Positions 33,660-42,479 are shown, counted from the first letter of the stretch. The stretch: 44,803 nucleotides of DNA from Sulfurimonas sp. (GCF_023228785.1 NZ_JALOAN010000018.1:1-44803), one strand, 5' to 3'. A program made the numbers and translations. Notes: generated by a model from the sequence alone, not told the origin.

Positions 33660-34352
33660 TTGGACAAGATATTATTGATGTTACAACTTCAATCGCAATT
33701 AAATGATGCAACAAATGGAGAAAACTGGGTTAAGGGATTGACCAAAGATGCTAAAGAGATAAACTGGGAAAGATGTATCTATATGGAGTGTGCTGAGATG
33801 ATTGATAGTTTTTCGTGGAAACATTGGAAAAACATCAAACAAGAGCCTGACTGGGCAAACTTGCAGATAGAAGTAGTTGATGTATGGCACTTTGTGATGA
33901 GTTTGGCTATAGAGAATTACAATAAAACTCTAAGAGGTGGCATAGATGAGCTGGCTATCAATATAGCTAACTTAGAGAGTTTCTCTAAAATAGATATAAA
34001 AAATGATGACTTTGCATCTCAAAAAAAGATCATAGTAAAAGTTGAAGATATAATGCGTAAAGTTTTAAGCCAAGAAGAGCTTGAACTAGAAGCTCTTGTA
34101 AACGACTTTTTTGAATTAGTTATTTTGAGTGGGCTAGATTTAGAAACTCTTTATCGTCTCTATGTTGGAAAAAATATCTTAAATCAATTTCGTCAAGATA
34201 ATGGTTATAAAGAAGGAACCTACATTAAAGTTTGGGCAGGAGAAGAGGATAATATTATCATGAAACGAATCTGGGAAGATAATGCTGATATAACACCAGA
34301 TGCACTCTATCATGAACTTACAAAGTTATATCTTTCGATGACTAAGAGCTAA
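33660..34352 (+). CDS. dut: dimeric dUTPase (all-alpha NTP-PPase superfamily)
   Basis: Hydrolyses dUTP to dUMP plus pyrophosphate, keeping uracil out of DNA and feeding dTMP synthesis. 230 aa, TTG start at 33660 with AAGGA 7 nt upstream. The Mg-binding pattern of the alpha-helical family is seen as YMECAEMIDSF (ExxE) and LQIEVVDVWHFV (ExxD), with WKHWKN between. This dimeric form is the campylobacterotal type, unrelated to the trimeric beta dUTPase. A REP doublet lies just upstream, between it and the 57-residue gene. Confidence 0.9.
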   Translation: MDKILLMLQLQSQLNDATNGENWVKGLTKDAKEINWERCIYMECAEMIDSFSWKHWKNIKQEPDWANLQIEVVDVWHFVMSLAIENYNKTLRGGIDELAINIANLESFSKIDIKNDDFASQKKIIVKVEDIMRKVLSQEELELEALVNDFFELVILSGLDLETLYRLYVGKNILNQFRQDNGYKEGTYIKVWAGEEDNIIMKRIWEDNADITPDALYHELTKLYLSMTKS

Positions 34353-34356
34353 ATAT

Positions 34357-34926
34357 TTGAGCACTCTTTTAGAAGTTAAAAATTTATCTTTTGGATATAA
34401 AAAAGATTTTTTACTTTTTGACAATCTCTCTTTTAGTCTAAAAAAAGGCGAGATAAAAGTTATAGTTGGAGCTAGTGGAGCTGGAAAGAGTACACTTTTT
34501 GAATTGATTTTAGGAAACTTAAGACCTCTTAATGGAAGTGTTGAATGCAAAAGAGCATCTGAGGTTTTTCAAGATCCATATAGCTCTTTTCATCCAAGTT
34601 ATAGCCTAATAAACCAGATAAAAGATGTAGCTTCTATAAGCGATATAGAGCAATATTTAAGTAAACTAAATTTAGATTATGAGCTACTTTTAAAACTTCC
34701 ACATGAACTCTCAGGTGGTCAGCTCCAACGAGCCTCAATACTGCGAGCTATGCTTATGAAGAGTGAAATATTGCTACTAGATGAGCCAACCTCTGCACTT
34801 GATAATGTTATACAACTTGAAGTTATGAGGATGTTGCTAGGCTCATTAGGTGAGGTAGGAATGCTAATTATTACACACGACTTGGAACTTGCAAAATGGT
34901 GCGGGGATGAGATTATCGAGATTTGA
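34357..34926 (+). CDS. orphan ABC transporter ATP-binding protein
   Basis: 189-aa ABC ATPase without a permease nearby. Walker A is GASGAGKST, the Q-loop FQDPYSSFHP, signature LSGGQLQRA, Walker B ILLLDEPTSALD and switch His ITHD. The QDPYSSFHP loop is typical of peptide/nickel (Dpp/Opp/Nik) importers, but the protein is about 50-130 residues shorter than those and ends just after the switch. TTG 34357 is the only sensible start, 4 bp after dut. It may serve a permease elsewhere; substrate cannot be told. Confidence 0.78.
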   Translation: MSTLLEVKNLSFGYKKDFLLFDNLSFSLKKGEIKVIVGASGAGKSTLFELILGNLRPLNGSVECKRASEVFQDPYSSFHPSYSLINQIKDVASISDIEQYLSKLNLDYELLLKLPHELSGGQLQRASILRAMLMKSEILLLDEPTSALDNVIQLEVMRMLLGSLGEVGMLIITHDLELAKWCGDEIIEI

Positions 34927-35319
34927 TTATGCTAAAAAATATTTAGTGATATAAAAACCACAAGCAGCCATAAAAACAGTTCCAAAGGCATTTAGAGAGA
35001 TATTTACTAAAGCTAAAATAATATAACCACCCTCTAAGAGGAAAAAACTCTCTATGGCAAAAGCAGAATATGTTGTCAATGCTCCTAAAACCCCCGTGCT
35101 AAGAAATGATTTTGCATGCATAGAAAAGAGTGTAGTATACATAAAGTAAGCTATTAAAATCCCCATAATAAAGCTTCCAACAAGATTTACACCAAGAGTT
35201 CCAAAGGGGAGTTCATGGGGAACATTACTAGAGATCAGACCGTTGAGGTAGACTCTTAATATTGCACCGATAAAACCGCCACTACCTATGGCTAGGATTG
35301 TTTGATAGCTCATCATCAT
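34927..35319 (-). CDS. crcB: fluoride efflux channel CrcB (Fluc)
   Basis: Small inner-membrane fluoride channel that works as a dual-topology dimer. 130 aa, four membrane helices, GSGGFIGAILRVYLNGL at the N-terminus, FGTLGVNLVGSFIMG, and the STGVLGALTTYSAFAIESFFL helix with the family's polar track. It starts inside plsC (38-bp overlap); ATGs at 35319, 35316 and 35313 are adjacent. It is the last gene of the ctpA-purC-purS-purQ-plsC block. No fluoride riboswitch is seen because the gene is inside an operon. Confidence 0.93.
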   Translation of the reverse strand: MMMSYQTILAIGSGGFIGAILRVYLNGLISSNVPHELPFGTLGVNLVGSFIMGILIAYFMYTTLFSMHAKSFLSTGVLGALTTYSAFAIESFFLLEGGYIILALVNISLNAFGTVFMAACGFYITKYFLA

Positions 35320-35980
35320 ATACTTTTTGCATTTTTATTCTTAGATTATTTAACCAATTTTTATCTTCTTTTTTTGCCATAAAAGAATCTAAAAATATAA
35401 CTTTTATACTGCCAGGTTTATAGTAAAACTTTTTTACATTGTAATACTTCGCACTCTGCATAATAACAACAGGTTGAACGCGAAGCTCATACTTATCTGC
35501 TAGCATCTTTGCCCCTGATTTAAAGGGTAGCATCTTAGATTTTGTAGAGCGTGTTCCCTCGGGAAACATAGTGATAACTCTACCATTATCTAATCTATCT
35601 TTGGCATCTTTTAGGAGTTTAAGTAAAGATGTCTTGCTCTCTCTTGTTACTGCGATATCCTTTGGTAATTTTAACGCTAAACCAAAAAAAGGTATATCAA
35701 ATAGCTCTTTTTTTGCAACCCAAGCTAAATCTTTGTTTGTTATTGTTTCCATGACACAGATATCTAAATCACTTTGATGGTTAACTAAGAACATCTGTGC
35801 ATCCTTATCTTCACAACCTTGGATCTCTACTGTAAAAAAAGTACTAAGCCTAATGAGCCAAGCCGACATTTTTCTAGCATATGGTTTAGGAACTATATAG
35901 TAGAAAATTATCATCAATGTTAGAGAAGAGAAAATTATTATTGTTGCAAAAAGCCAACTAATCTTTGCAAATATCTTCAT
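35282..35980 (-). CDS. plsC: 1-acyl-sn-glycerol-3-phosphate acyltransferase
   Basis: Membrane acyltransferase making phosphatidic acid from lysophosphatidic acid. 232 aa: one N-terminal membrane helix pair (WLFATIIIFSSLTLMIIFYYIV), then the catalytic HX4D motif NHQSDLD (near residue 68) and the acceptor-binding FPEGTRS. Both motifs and spacing match PlsC. It overlaps the SH3 protein gene upstream by 23 bp and crcB downstream by 38 bp. Confidence 0.95.
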   Translation of the reverse strand: MKIFAKISWLFATIIIFSSLTLMIIFYYIVPKPYARKMSAWLIRLSTFFTVEIQGCEDKDAQMFLVNHQSDLDICVMETITNKDLAWVAKKELFDIPFFGLALKLPKDIAVTRESKTSLLKLLKDAKDRLDNGRVITMFPEGTRSTKSKMLPFKSGAKMLADKYELRVQPVVIMQSAKYYNVKKFYYKPGSIKVIFLDSFMAKKEDKNWLNNLRIKMQKVYDDELSNNPSHR

Positions 35981-37061
35981 TTTTAACCCAACCTATCTTT
36001 TCATTTTTAAGTTTTACTTTTACAAAGTCTTTTACGCTTCCCTCTTTTTGTAAGTAGTAAAGTGTATTTGTTTTTTCAAAAATAGTTCCATTATGCACTG
36101 GAAGCAGATATATCTTAGCGCCTACTTTTATACAAACCTCTTTTGAGGGAATAGCTATATATATAACATAAGCTAAAGGGATTAGTATGAAAACCAAGTA
36201 TATATATTTTTTTCTCCACAAAATAAGTAAAAAAGCAACCAAAGCTATAATTGTTGCAAGGAGCATTTTTACTCTATCGTGAGATTGATCTTTAGGTTTT
36301 AAGTCAGTTTGTGTAGTGACACTATCATCATCTACGATTATAGGAATATTCAAACGTACAAAATTGTTTTGCAAAAGATTGAAGTAAGAAAAAGAGAGAT
36401 TCTCAACCTCTTTTTTTATAACCCCGTAGTAAACCAACTTAGAATTAAAGTGTGACTCTGTTATGGACTCGATACCTTGTTTATACGCATTTTTTAACTC
36501 AAATGAAGCAATATCGCAGTTTTTAGCAGTGGCTACAAAGACTACAATATTATGTTCATCGTCATATGCAGTTGTCTTAAATTCTAAAAGTTCGAAGCTA
36601 TCAGCTACTATATTTGCAAAATTATTTTTAGGGTTAAGTGTGACTACATTTAGTTTAAAGCCACTTAGAGTAGTATCTCTGTAAAGAGTGTCGTCAAAGC
36701 CCTCTAAAGTAGCTTTAAAGTCAGGTATCTTCGCATCGCTACTTGTTGTAAGAAAGTAAAAAGTATCATAGAAATATCTGGAGTCTTTTTCTCTATATGG
36801 TATTTCATTTAAAGGTTTTAGACCCTCATAATTTAAAAGTTCATAAGTAATATTTGAAAATTCTTTTACAGTTGAGAGAGTCTTTAGAGTAACAGGGAAG
36901 ATCTCTCCTTTAATTACTCTTTTGGGAGTTGTTTTGAAGTTAAGATATAGAATTTTTGGTAAAGTTGCATCTATTGATATGTTGTCATCTTCAGTTGTGC
37001 TGAGTTCATTTGCACCTAGAGTTGTTAAAAGAAACAACCCTAAAAAGATTAGACGAATCAC
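35958..37061 (-). CDS. membrane-anchored protein with C-terminal SH3-like domain
   Basis: 367-aa protein of unknown function. N-terminal signal peptide (MIRLIFLGLFLLTTLGA), a large beta-rich extracytoplasmic region (about 30-265) with no family I can name, two closely spaced hydrophobic stretches (about 270-305; MLLATIIALVAFLLILW and YIYLVFILIPLAYVIYI) and a C-terminal bacterial SH3-like domain (KVGAKIYLLPVHNGTIFE...KLKNEKIGWVKNEDICKD). SH3-like domains of this kind often contact peptidoglycan. It sits between purQ and plsC, as I recall in Campylobacter (Cj0515 position), and overlaps purQ by 4 bp. The overall layout is reminiscent of BatD-like proteins but the match is loose. Confidence 0.7.
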   Translation of the reverse strand: MIRLIFLGLFLLTTLGANELSTTEDDNISIDATLPKILYLNFKTTPKRVIKGEIFPVTLKTLSTVKEFSNITYELLNYEGLKPLNEIPYREKDSRYFYDTFYFLTTSSDAKIPDFKATLEGFDDTLYRDTTLSGFKLNVVTLNPKNNFANIVADSFELLEFKTTAYDDEHNIVVFVATAKNCDIASFELKNAYKQGIESITESHFNSKLVYYGVIKKEVENLSFSYFNLLQNNFVRLNIPIIVDDDSVTTQTDLKPKDQSHDRVKMLLATIIALVAFLLILWRKKYIYLVFILIPLAYVIYIAIPSKEVCIKVGAKIYLLPVHNGTIFEKTNTLYYLQKEGSVKDFVKVKLKNEKIGWVKNEDICKD

Positions 37062-37735
37062 GCTTTTAAAAATCCTTGAAGCATAGCTACGCCATCATCG
37101 CTTCCTAGTATTGTCTCCATTGCTCTCTCAGGATGAGGCATTAGACCAAAAATATTTTTTTGCTTGTTGCAGATCCCAGCGATAGACTCAACGCTTCCAT
37201 TTGGATTTTGTTCAACTCCATTTGCGTCAGTGTATCTTAGAAGTATTTGATTGTTCTCTTCTAGCTCTTTTAGTCCATCTGCATCTATAAAGTAGTTTCC
37301 ATCATGGTGAGCGATAGGGATGTTTACAACATCACCAACACTTAGATTCTTTAAAAAATCATTGTCATTATTTATAACTTTTAGATGATGATGCTTTGAT
37401 AAGAAGTGAAGATGTTCATTTCTCTTTAGTGCACCTGGAAGAAGCCCAGCCTCAGTTAGAACTTGAAAACCATTACAGATACCAAGAACTTTTCCGCCAG
37501 CTTTAGCATAAGCCTCAACTGCCTTCATAACAGGAGAAAATCTTGCAATAGCACCACTTCTTAAGTAATCTCCATAAGAAAAACCACCAGCTATTACTAA
37601 AAGATCAGTATCCTGTGGAACCTTGTCTGCTTTGTGCCAAAGTATCTCAGTTTTAGCTCCAAGTCTCTCAAATGCGTACTGAGTATCGTATTCGCAATTA
37701 GTCCCAGGAAACTGTAAAATCGTAACCTTTGTCAT
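37058..37735 (-). CDS. purQ: phosphoribosylformylglycinamidine synthase subunit PurQ
   Basis: Glutaminase subunit supplying ammonia to PurL for FGAM synthesis. 225 aa class I amidotransferase: oxyanion region GGFSYGDYLRSG, nucleophile Cys in LGICNGFQVL (about residue 87), and HPERAME with the catalytic His/Glu. It forms a complex with PurS and the small PurL; purL itself is not in this window. Its start overlaps the purS stop by one base. Confidence 0.97.
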   Translation of the reverse strand: MTKVTILQFPGTNCEYDTQYAFERLGAKTEILWHKADKVPQDTDLLVIAGGFSYGDYLRSGAIARFSPVMKAVEAYAKAGGKVLGICNGFQVLTEAGLLPGALKRNEHLHFLSKHHHLKVINNDNDFLKNLSVGDVVNIPIAHHDGNYFIDADGLKELEENNQILLRYTDANGVEQNPNGSVESIAGICNKQKNIFGLMPHPERAMETILGSDDGVAMLQGFLKA

Positions 37736-37977
37736 TATACTAACTCTATCTCATAGTCTTCAATAACTGTGTTAGCTAAAAGGTCTTCGCACATCTTAGT
37801 TACATCAGCTAGAGCTGTTTTTTTATCATCACAATCAAGTTGTAAAACTATCTGTTTTCCAACACGAACATCTTTTACACCATTGAAATGTAATGATTCT
37901 AGTGCATGGTGAACCGCTTTACCTTGAGAGTCTAATACGCCTGCTTTTAAAGATACATTTACTATTGCTTTTATCAT
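37735..37977 (-). CDS. purS: phosphoribosylformylglycinamidine synthase subunit PurS
   Basis: 80-aa bridging subunit of the PurLQS complex. Family features: MIKAIVNVSLKAGVLDSQGKAVHHAL at the N-terminus, then GVKDVRVGKQIVLQ and a C-terminal LLANTVIEDYEIEL. Full length. It lies between purC (32-bp gap) and purQ. Confidence 0.96.
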   Translation of the reverse strand: MIKAIVNVSLKAGVLDSQGKAVHHALESLHFNGVKDVRVGKQIVLQLDCDDKKTALADVTKMCEDLLANTVIEDYEIELV

Positions 37978-38009
37978 TGTTTATTTCCTATAGTTATTTT
38001 CAAATTGTG

Positions 38010-38723
38010 TTATTTTGAGAGAATTCTATTTAGAACCTGCTCATAAGCTACTGCTAATCCGCCAAGACCTTGACGAAATCTATCTTTATCCATCTTTTCA
38101 CCACTCTCAACATCCCAAAAACGACAATTATCAGGTGAGATCTCATCAACTAAGATGATATTTCCACTACTGTCTTTTCCAAATTCTAGTTTAAAATCAA
38201 CAAGATTTAAACCTTTTTCAAAGAAGTAAGGACGAAGTATGTCATTTACTTGTCTTGCGATTCTACGAAGTTTATCAAGCTCATCTTGATACTCAACTAA
38301 ACCTAAGATAAGAGCGTGTTGGTCATTTAGTTTTGGATCACCTAGCGAGTCATTTTTATAGTCAAATTCTACTAGAGTAAAAGGAAGGACCGTTCCATCT
38401 TCAATACCTAGATTTCTAGTTAAACTTCCAGTTGCAATATTACGAACTATAACCTCAATGAGGATAACATCGACCTTTTTATGAAGCATATGATTATCAT
38501 CTAGCATCTCTACAAAGTGAGTCTGGATACCATTTTTTTCTAAGAGTTTAAACAACTCAGTTGAGATCTTGTTGTTAAGTGCACCTTTTCCAACTTCACT
38601 TGACTTTTTTTCGCCATTAAATGCTGTCAAATCATCTTTAAACTCTGAAATAACTAAGTCTTTATCATCTGTTAAATAAAGCCGTTTAGCTTTACCTTCA
38701 TAGAGTAATTCTCTTTTTTGCAT
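38010..38723 (-). CDS. purC: phosphoribosylaminoimidazole-succinocarboxamide synthase
   Basis: SAICAR synthetase of purine synthesis: ATP-dependent joining of aspartate to CAIR. 237 aa with LLYEGKAKRLYLT, the FKDDLTAFNGEKK motif, VEVIVRNIATGS-type segment (VIVRNIATGSL) and LVDEISPDNCRFWD. Standard length. It begins 8 bp after the ctpA stop, so purine genes are probably read from the ctpA promoter as well as any internal start. Confidence 0.97.
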   Translation of the reverse strand: MQKRELLYEGKAKRLYLTDDKDLVISEFKDDLTAFNGEKKSSEVGKGALNNKISTELFKLLEKNGIQTHFVEMLDDNHMLHKKVDVILIEVIVRNIATGSLTRNLGIEDGTVLPFTLVEFDYKNDSLGDPKLNDQHALILGLVEYQDELDKLRRIARQVNDILRPYFFEKGLNLVDFKLEFGKDSSGNIILVDEISPDNCRFWDVESGEKMDKDRFRQGLGGLAVAYEQVLNRILSK

Positions 38724-38731
38724 CTGTTTAT

Positions 38732-40042
38732 TTATCCTTTTACTATGATTAATGCTCTTATGATATCAACGCTCTCTTTTAGTTGAATATCTTTATATAG
38801 TTGTTCTTTTGAAATTATATCTTTTTTATCGCCATTTTCTTCTGCTTTTTTGGCTTTAGTCTCAGTTTTTACAAGTTCTTCTTCGAGATGTTTTTTAAGA
38901 TCTGCTTCTTTTATAGAAAAGTCATTTTCATCTTGTTGAACAACGCCTGGAAAGACTTCAATATCTGGTTTTACACCTAGTGCTTGAATAGTTCTTCCAC
39001 TTGGAAGATAGTATCTTGCAATGGTAAGTTTTATAGCTTCATCTTGAGTTATAGGAAGCACAACTTGCACACTCCCTTTTCCAAAAGTGTTTTCTCCAAC
39101 TACAATAGCTCTTTTATGATCTTGTAGGGCACCACTAACTATCTCTGAAGCTGATGCGCTTCCACCATTTACAAGGACTACTACGGGAACATCTGTCATA
39201 GTGTTCGAGCTCTTAGCGCTATAGACCTGGTCATCTGATGCTTTGCGACCTTTTTGAGATACGATATCGCCTTTATCAACAAACAAATCAACTAAACCAA
39301 CTGCTTGATCAAGTAAGCCACCAGGATTATTTCTCAGATCTAAGACGATACCCTTTGTCATTGCTTTTTTCTTGTTTATCGCTTTTGAGACATCTTCAAT
39401 AACTTTTTTATCAAAACTTGTAACTCTGACATATAAAATGTCATCATATATAGTCTTTGTATAGACTGATTCTATAGTTATAATACCTCTTACAATCTTT
39501 ATAGCAAGTGGTTTTGCTTCGCCCTTTCTTACAATAGTTATCTCTATAGGCTCGCCAACTTTTCCTCTCATACGTGAGACTGCTTCATCTATAGTCATGT
39601 TTAGAGTTGATTCGTCATTGATTTTTAAGATAATATCACTTGACTTTACGCCAGCCTTATCAGCAGGAGTTCCCTCAATAGGAGCAATTACAGTCAAAGC
39701 TCCATCACGGATGCCTACCGTAATACCAAGACCTCCAAACTCCCCATCTGTTTGAACTTTGAGCTTTTTATAGTCTTTTTGTGTTAAAAAATTTGAGTGT
39801 GCATCAAGATTTGTCATCATCCCTTGAAGTGCTTTATCCATAAGATCTTCAATGCTTACATTGTCAACATTGTATTGCTCAACTATGCTTATGACTTTTG
39901 TAAACTTTGCAAGTGCTTCAAGTCTAGAAGCTTCTTTTTTTGAACTATCTGCAGTTTTTGCAAAAAGATTTGCAGAAAAAAGTATAGTTAATGTTACTGC
40001 TATAGTGGTAAAACCCAGTGTTATATATTTTTTGTTGCTCAT
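38732..40042 (-). CDS. ctpA: S41 family carboxy-terminal processing protease
   Basis: Periplasmic tail-specific protease. 436 aa from ATG 40042, chosen because GGGGA sits 5 nt upstream; ATG 40054 would place that site inside the coding region. It has an N-terminal signal/anchor (YITLGFTTIAVTLTILFSANLFA), a PDZ domain (about 90-175; GGLGITVG...GTPADKAGVKSSDIILKIN) and the peptidase core with the Ser motif NGGSASASEIVSG (295-299) and Lys motif GENTFGKGSVQ. The C-terminal 70 residues are charged, Lys/Glu-rich and coiled-coil-like. It leads the purC-purS-purQ block. Confidence 0.95.
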   Translation of the reverse strand: MSNKKYITLGFTTIAVTLTILFSANLFAKTADSSKKEASRLEALAKFTKVISIVEQYNVDNVSIEDLMDKALQGMMTNLDAHSNFLTQKDYKKLKVQTDGEFGGLGITVGIRDGALTVIAPIEGTPADKAGVKSSDIILKINDESTLNMTIDEAVSRMRGKVGEPIEITIVRKGEAKPLAIKIVRGIITIESVYTKTIYDDILYVRVTSFDKKVIEDVSKAINKKKAMTKGIVLDLRNNPGGLLDQAVGLVDLFVDKGDIVSQKGRKASDDQVYSAKSSNTMTDVPVVVLVNGGSASASEIVSGALQDHKRAIVVGENTFGKGSVQVVLPITQDEAIKLTIARYYLPSGRTIQALGVKPDIEVFPGVVQQDENDFSIKEADLKKHLEEELVKTETKAKKAEENGDKKDIISKEQLYKDIQLKESVDIIRALIIVKG

Positions 40043-40071
40043 ATGTTTCCCCATTGTTTTTAAAGATGGAC

Positions 40072-40077
40072 ATTATA
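40072..40077 (-). promoter_or_regulatory. ctpA -10 box
   Basis: Perfect TATAAT on the minus strand, about 29 nt upstream of the chosen ATG at 40042. The predicted start near 40065 leaves a short leader containing the GGGGA site. Confidence 0.5.
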
Positions 40078-40139
40078 GTAAAAAGATGGTTAAATAACAA
40101 ATTATTGATTTGTGAGATAAAAGATTCAGTTTTTTTTTA

Positions 40140-40145
40140 TATAAT
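40140..40145 (+). promoter_or_regulatory. hemerythrin gene -10 box
   Basis: Perfect TATAAT after a run of nine or more T residues, 44 nt before ATG 40190, which has AAGGA at 40178-40182. No strong -35 is seen. Confidence 0.5.
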
Positions 40146-40189
40146 ACAAAAAATTTAAAATGTATTTTATTACAAAAAAGGAAAATTAA

Positions 40190-40630
40190 ATGAGTTCAAT
40201 CAAAGAGTATTTAACACAAGATCATAGTAGATGTGATGGTTATTTTGCGACTATGGAAGAAAATGCTAGCAAATCTTTAAGTGATGCAAAAGAGTCTTAT
40301 GAAGAGTTTGCAAAAGCGACTGAGAGACACTTCCAAATGGAAGAGAGAGTTATGTTTGTAGAGTTTGAGACAAAAACAGGAATGACGGAAGGTCCAACTG
40401 CAATGATGAGGCATGAACACGCTCAGATGAGAAGTCTTATAAAACAGATGGGCGAAGCGCTAGAAGCTGATAACAAAGATAAGTTTTTTGGACTCTCAGA
40501 GACTCTTATGATACTTATGCAACAACACAATATGAAAGAGGAACAGATGCTCTACACTATGGCGCAACAACACTTAAGCGCAGAAGCTCCAAGAGTTGTG
40601 GATATGATGGAGTCTATGATTGTTGAGTAA
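40190..40630 (+). CDS. hemerythrin HHE cation-binding domain protein
   Basis: 146-aa all-helical protein expected to hold a di-iron site that binds oxygen or nitric oxide. Candidate iron ligands: H12 (DHSRCDGYF), H47 and E51 (ERHFQMEER), H75 and/or H77 (RHEHAQM), H113 and E117 (QQHNMKEEQ). Single HHE domain filling the whole chain; no membrane segment. The next gene starts 5 bp after its stop and encodes a His-containing membrane protein, so the two probably work together. A role in NO or O2 handling is inferred. Confidence 0.88.
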   Translation: MSSIKEYLTQDHSRCDGYFATMEENASKSLSDAKESYEEFAKATERHFQMEERVMFVEFETKTGMTEGPTAMMRHEHAQMRSLIKQMGEALEADNKDKFFGLSETLMILMQQHNMKEEQMLYTMAQQHLSAEAPRVVDMMESMIVE

Positions 40631-40635
40631 AAAAA

Positions 40636-41916
40636 GTGCAGTTTAACGGTCTCTCACTAGAGCAAGCTCCTCCAATTTCAGCGCCACTTAGATTTTACTT
40701 AAGTGCACCACTTTTTGCCATTCTTGCTGGAATTTTGATGCTACTAAGTGATGTAAGTGCCTTACAAAGCAGATACTCTATAGATAGCATTGTCATTACA
40801 CACACTATAACCATAGGTTTTATGAGTTTTGTTATGCTTGGATCTCTGACTCAGATGCTTCCAGTATTAGCTGGAGTTAAGATGTATCGAGTAGATCTTG
40901 TGACTAAGATCTCGCATATAGCTATGGTTTTAGGAACGCTTTTTATGATCGTGGGTTTAAAGTTTGAGGTGGCACTTCTCAATGCTTTTGCCATGCTCTT
41001 GCTTGGATCTGGATTTTTGGCAATGATAGTTGTGATTTTTATGGCTATAAAAAAAGTTAAAAACTTTACTCCTACAGTTACAGGGATGAGTCTGAGTTTA
41101 GTTTTTGCTCTTTTTAGCGTTTTAATGGGGATCTTTTTACTCTTTAGTTACATAGATCCAGATGCCTCTATTTATAGAAATATAGTCGCAAATACTCACA
41201 GTGTTTGGGCAATCTTTGGTTTTGCGGGAATTTTAATAGTTGGGGTGACATTTCAAGTTTTGCCAATGTTTTATGTAGCACCAAAGTTTAAAGATTTTTA
41301 TCAAAAAAGAGTAGTTTTGTTTATCTCAATATCACTAATTTTGTGGATGATAACGAGTCTGTTTTTCCAAAGCTATGCAGTAGCTGCAAAGCTCTGGATC
41401 GTTCTATTTTTTGCTTCATTTGCAATTGTTTTTTTGCTAAAGATAAAAAACAGAAAAAGAAAAGTTAGTGATATCACACTTCTTTACTATAAAACTTCAA
41501 GCATTTTTTTAGCGCTAGGCTCTTTGTTTTGGATAGGGGACGAGTTTTATTTAAGCCAGCACATAGTTGTAACTTCAATCTTTATAGGGGGTTTTATACT
41601 CTCTATTATGATAGGAATGTTATACAAAATAGTTCCATTTTTAATTTGGTTTCATCTAAATGCGATGGGCTATATGAACATCCCAACTATGAATGAGATG
41701 ATAGATAAAAAGTTAGCATTAATTCAGTTTATTCTTTTTGTTGGATCACTTCTTGGTTTTATCTTTTCTTACTATCTAGAGGCATATTTAAGTCTGTTTT
41801 CTATGGCTTTTATCATTAGTATGGTAATCTTGCAATACAATATCATCACAGCAGTTTTGATATATAAAAGAGTTAAAAAAACTAAACCAGATTTTGATAT
41901 GAGTGCATTTGCATGA
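40636..41916 (+). CDS. multi-spanning membrane protein, NnrS-like or heme-copper-oxidase-subunit-I-like
   Basis: 426 aa with about 12 hydrophobic helices and no signal peptide; GTG start right behind the hemerythrin gene. Conserved-looking histidines sit within helices: HTITIGFMSFVMLGSLTQMLP, ANTHSVWAIFGFAGIL and FLIWFHLNAMG. The H-x3-G spacing recalls NnrS and the broader heme-copper-oxidase-like membrane proteins, which bind heme and relate to nitric oxide. I cannot decide between these families by eye. The pairing with a hemerythrin supports a nitrosative or oxygen-related role. The 38-bp gap to aroK lacks other genes. Confidence 0.65.
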   Translation: MQFNGLSLEQAPPISAPLRFYLSAPLFAILAGILMLLSDVSALQSRYSIDSIVITHTITIGFMSFVMLGSLTQMLPVLAGVKMYRVDLVTKISHIAMVLGTLFMIVGLKFEVALLNAFAMLLLGSGFLAMIVVIFMAIKKVKNFTPTVTGMSLSLVFALFSVLMGIFLLFSYIDPDASIYRNIVANTHSVWAIFGFAGILIVGVTFQVLPMFYVAPKFKDFYQKRVVLFISISLILWMITSLFFQSYAVAAKLWIVLFFASFAIVFLLKIKNRKRKVSDITLLYYKTSSIFLALGSLFWIGDEFYLSQHIVVTSIFIGGFILSIMIGMLYKIVPFLIWFHLNAMGYMNIPTMNEMIDKKLALIQFILFVGSLLGFIFSYYLEAYLSLFSMAFIISMVILQYNIITAVLIYKRVKKTKPDFDMSAFA

Positions 41917-41954
41917 TATCTAAAAGCATAGATCTAGATCTAAAGGCCGAGTAA

Positions 41955-42479
41955 ATGTTAAAGAATAAAAATATAGTTTTAATAGGATTTATGGGAGTTG
42001 GAAAGGGTAGTGTGGCTCGTGAAGTCATAAAGCACTCTGATTATATGACCATTGATACTGATGATATAATAGAGAGTATGCAAAATAGAAAAATAAAAGA
42101 TATTTTTGCCGAAGATGGAGAGAGCTACTTTAGAAAACTTGAATCTGATGTTGCTAAGTGGCTAGAGAGTAGTGTGAAAAATACTCTTATCTCAACGGGT
42201 GGAGGTTTTTATAAACAAGAAAATCTTAAAAAGATAGGAACAATCGTTCTTTTAGACTCTCCTTTTGAGAAGATAATCAAGCGAATTAAACATCATCCCA
42301 ATGCTTTGAAAAAACTAAAAAAACGACCACTTCTAAAAGATCTTAAAAAAGCACAGGAGCTTTATAATGAGCGTCGTCCTGAGTATTTAAAAATAGCAGA
42401 TATAGTAATAGATGTAACAAAAAAAAGTGCCGTAGAGTGCTCAAAAGAACTTCTAAAAAAGGTAAAAACACATGCGTAA
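41955..42479 (+). CDS. aroK: shikimate kinase
   Basis: Phosphorylates shikimate at C3 in aromatic amino acid synthesis. 174 aa, NMP-kinase fold. P-loop is GFMGVGKGS: the residue after the Lys is Gly rather than the usual Ser/Thr, with Ser one place later. Other motifs are normal: TIDTDD (shikimate/Mg), YFRKLE (shikimate Arg), STGGGFY, and the lid/adenine region KKRPLLKDL...YNERRPEYLKIAD. Similar to the compact Helicobacter type. It overlaps the thioredoxin-fold gene by 8 bp. Confidence 0.93.
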   Translation: MLKNKNIVLIGFMGVGKGSVAREVIKHSDYMTIDTDDIIESMQNRKIKDIFAEDGESYFRKLESDVAKWLESSVKNTLISTGGGFYKQENLKKIGTIVLLDSPFEKIIKRIKHHPNALKKLKKRPLLKDLKKAQELYNERRPEYLKIADIVIDVTKKSAVECSKELLKKVKTHA

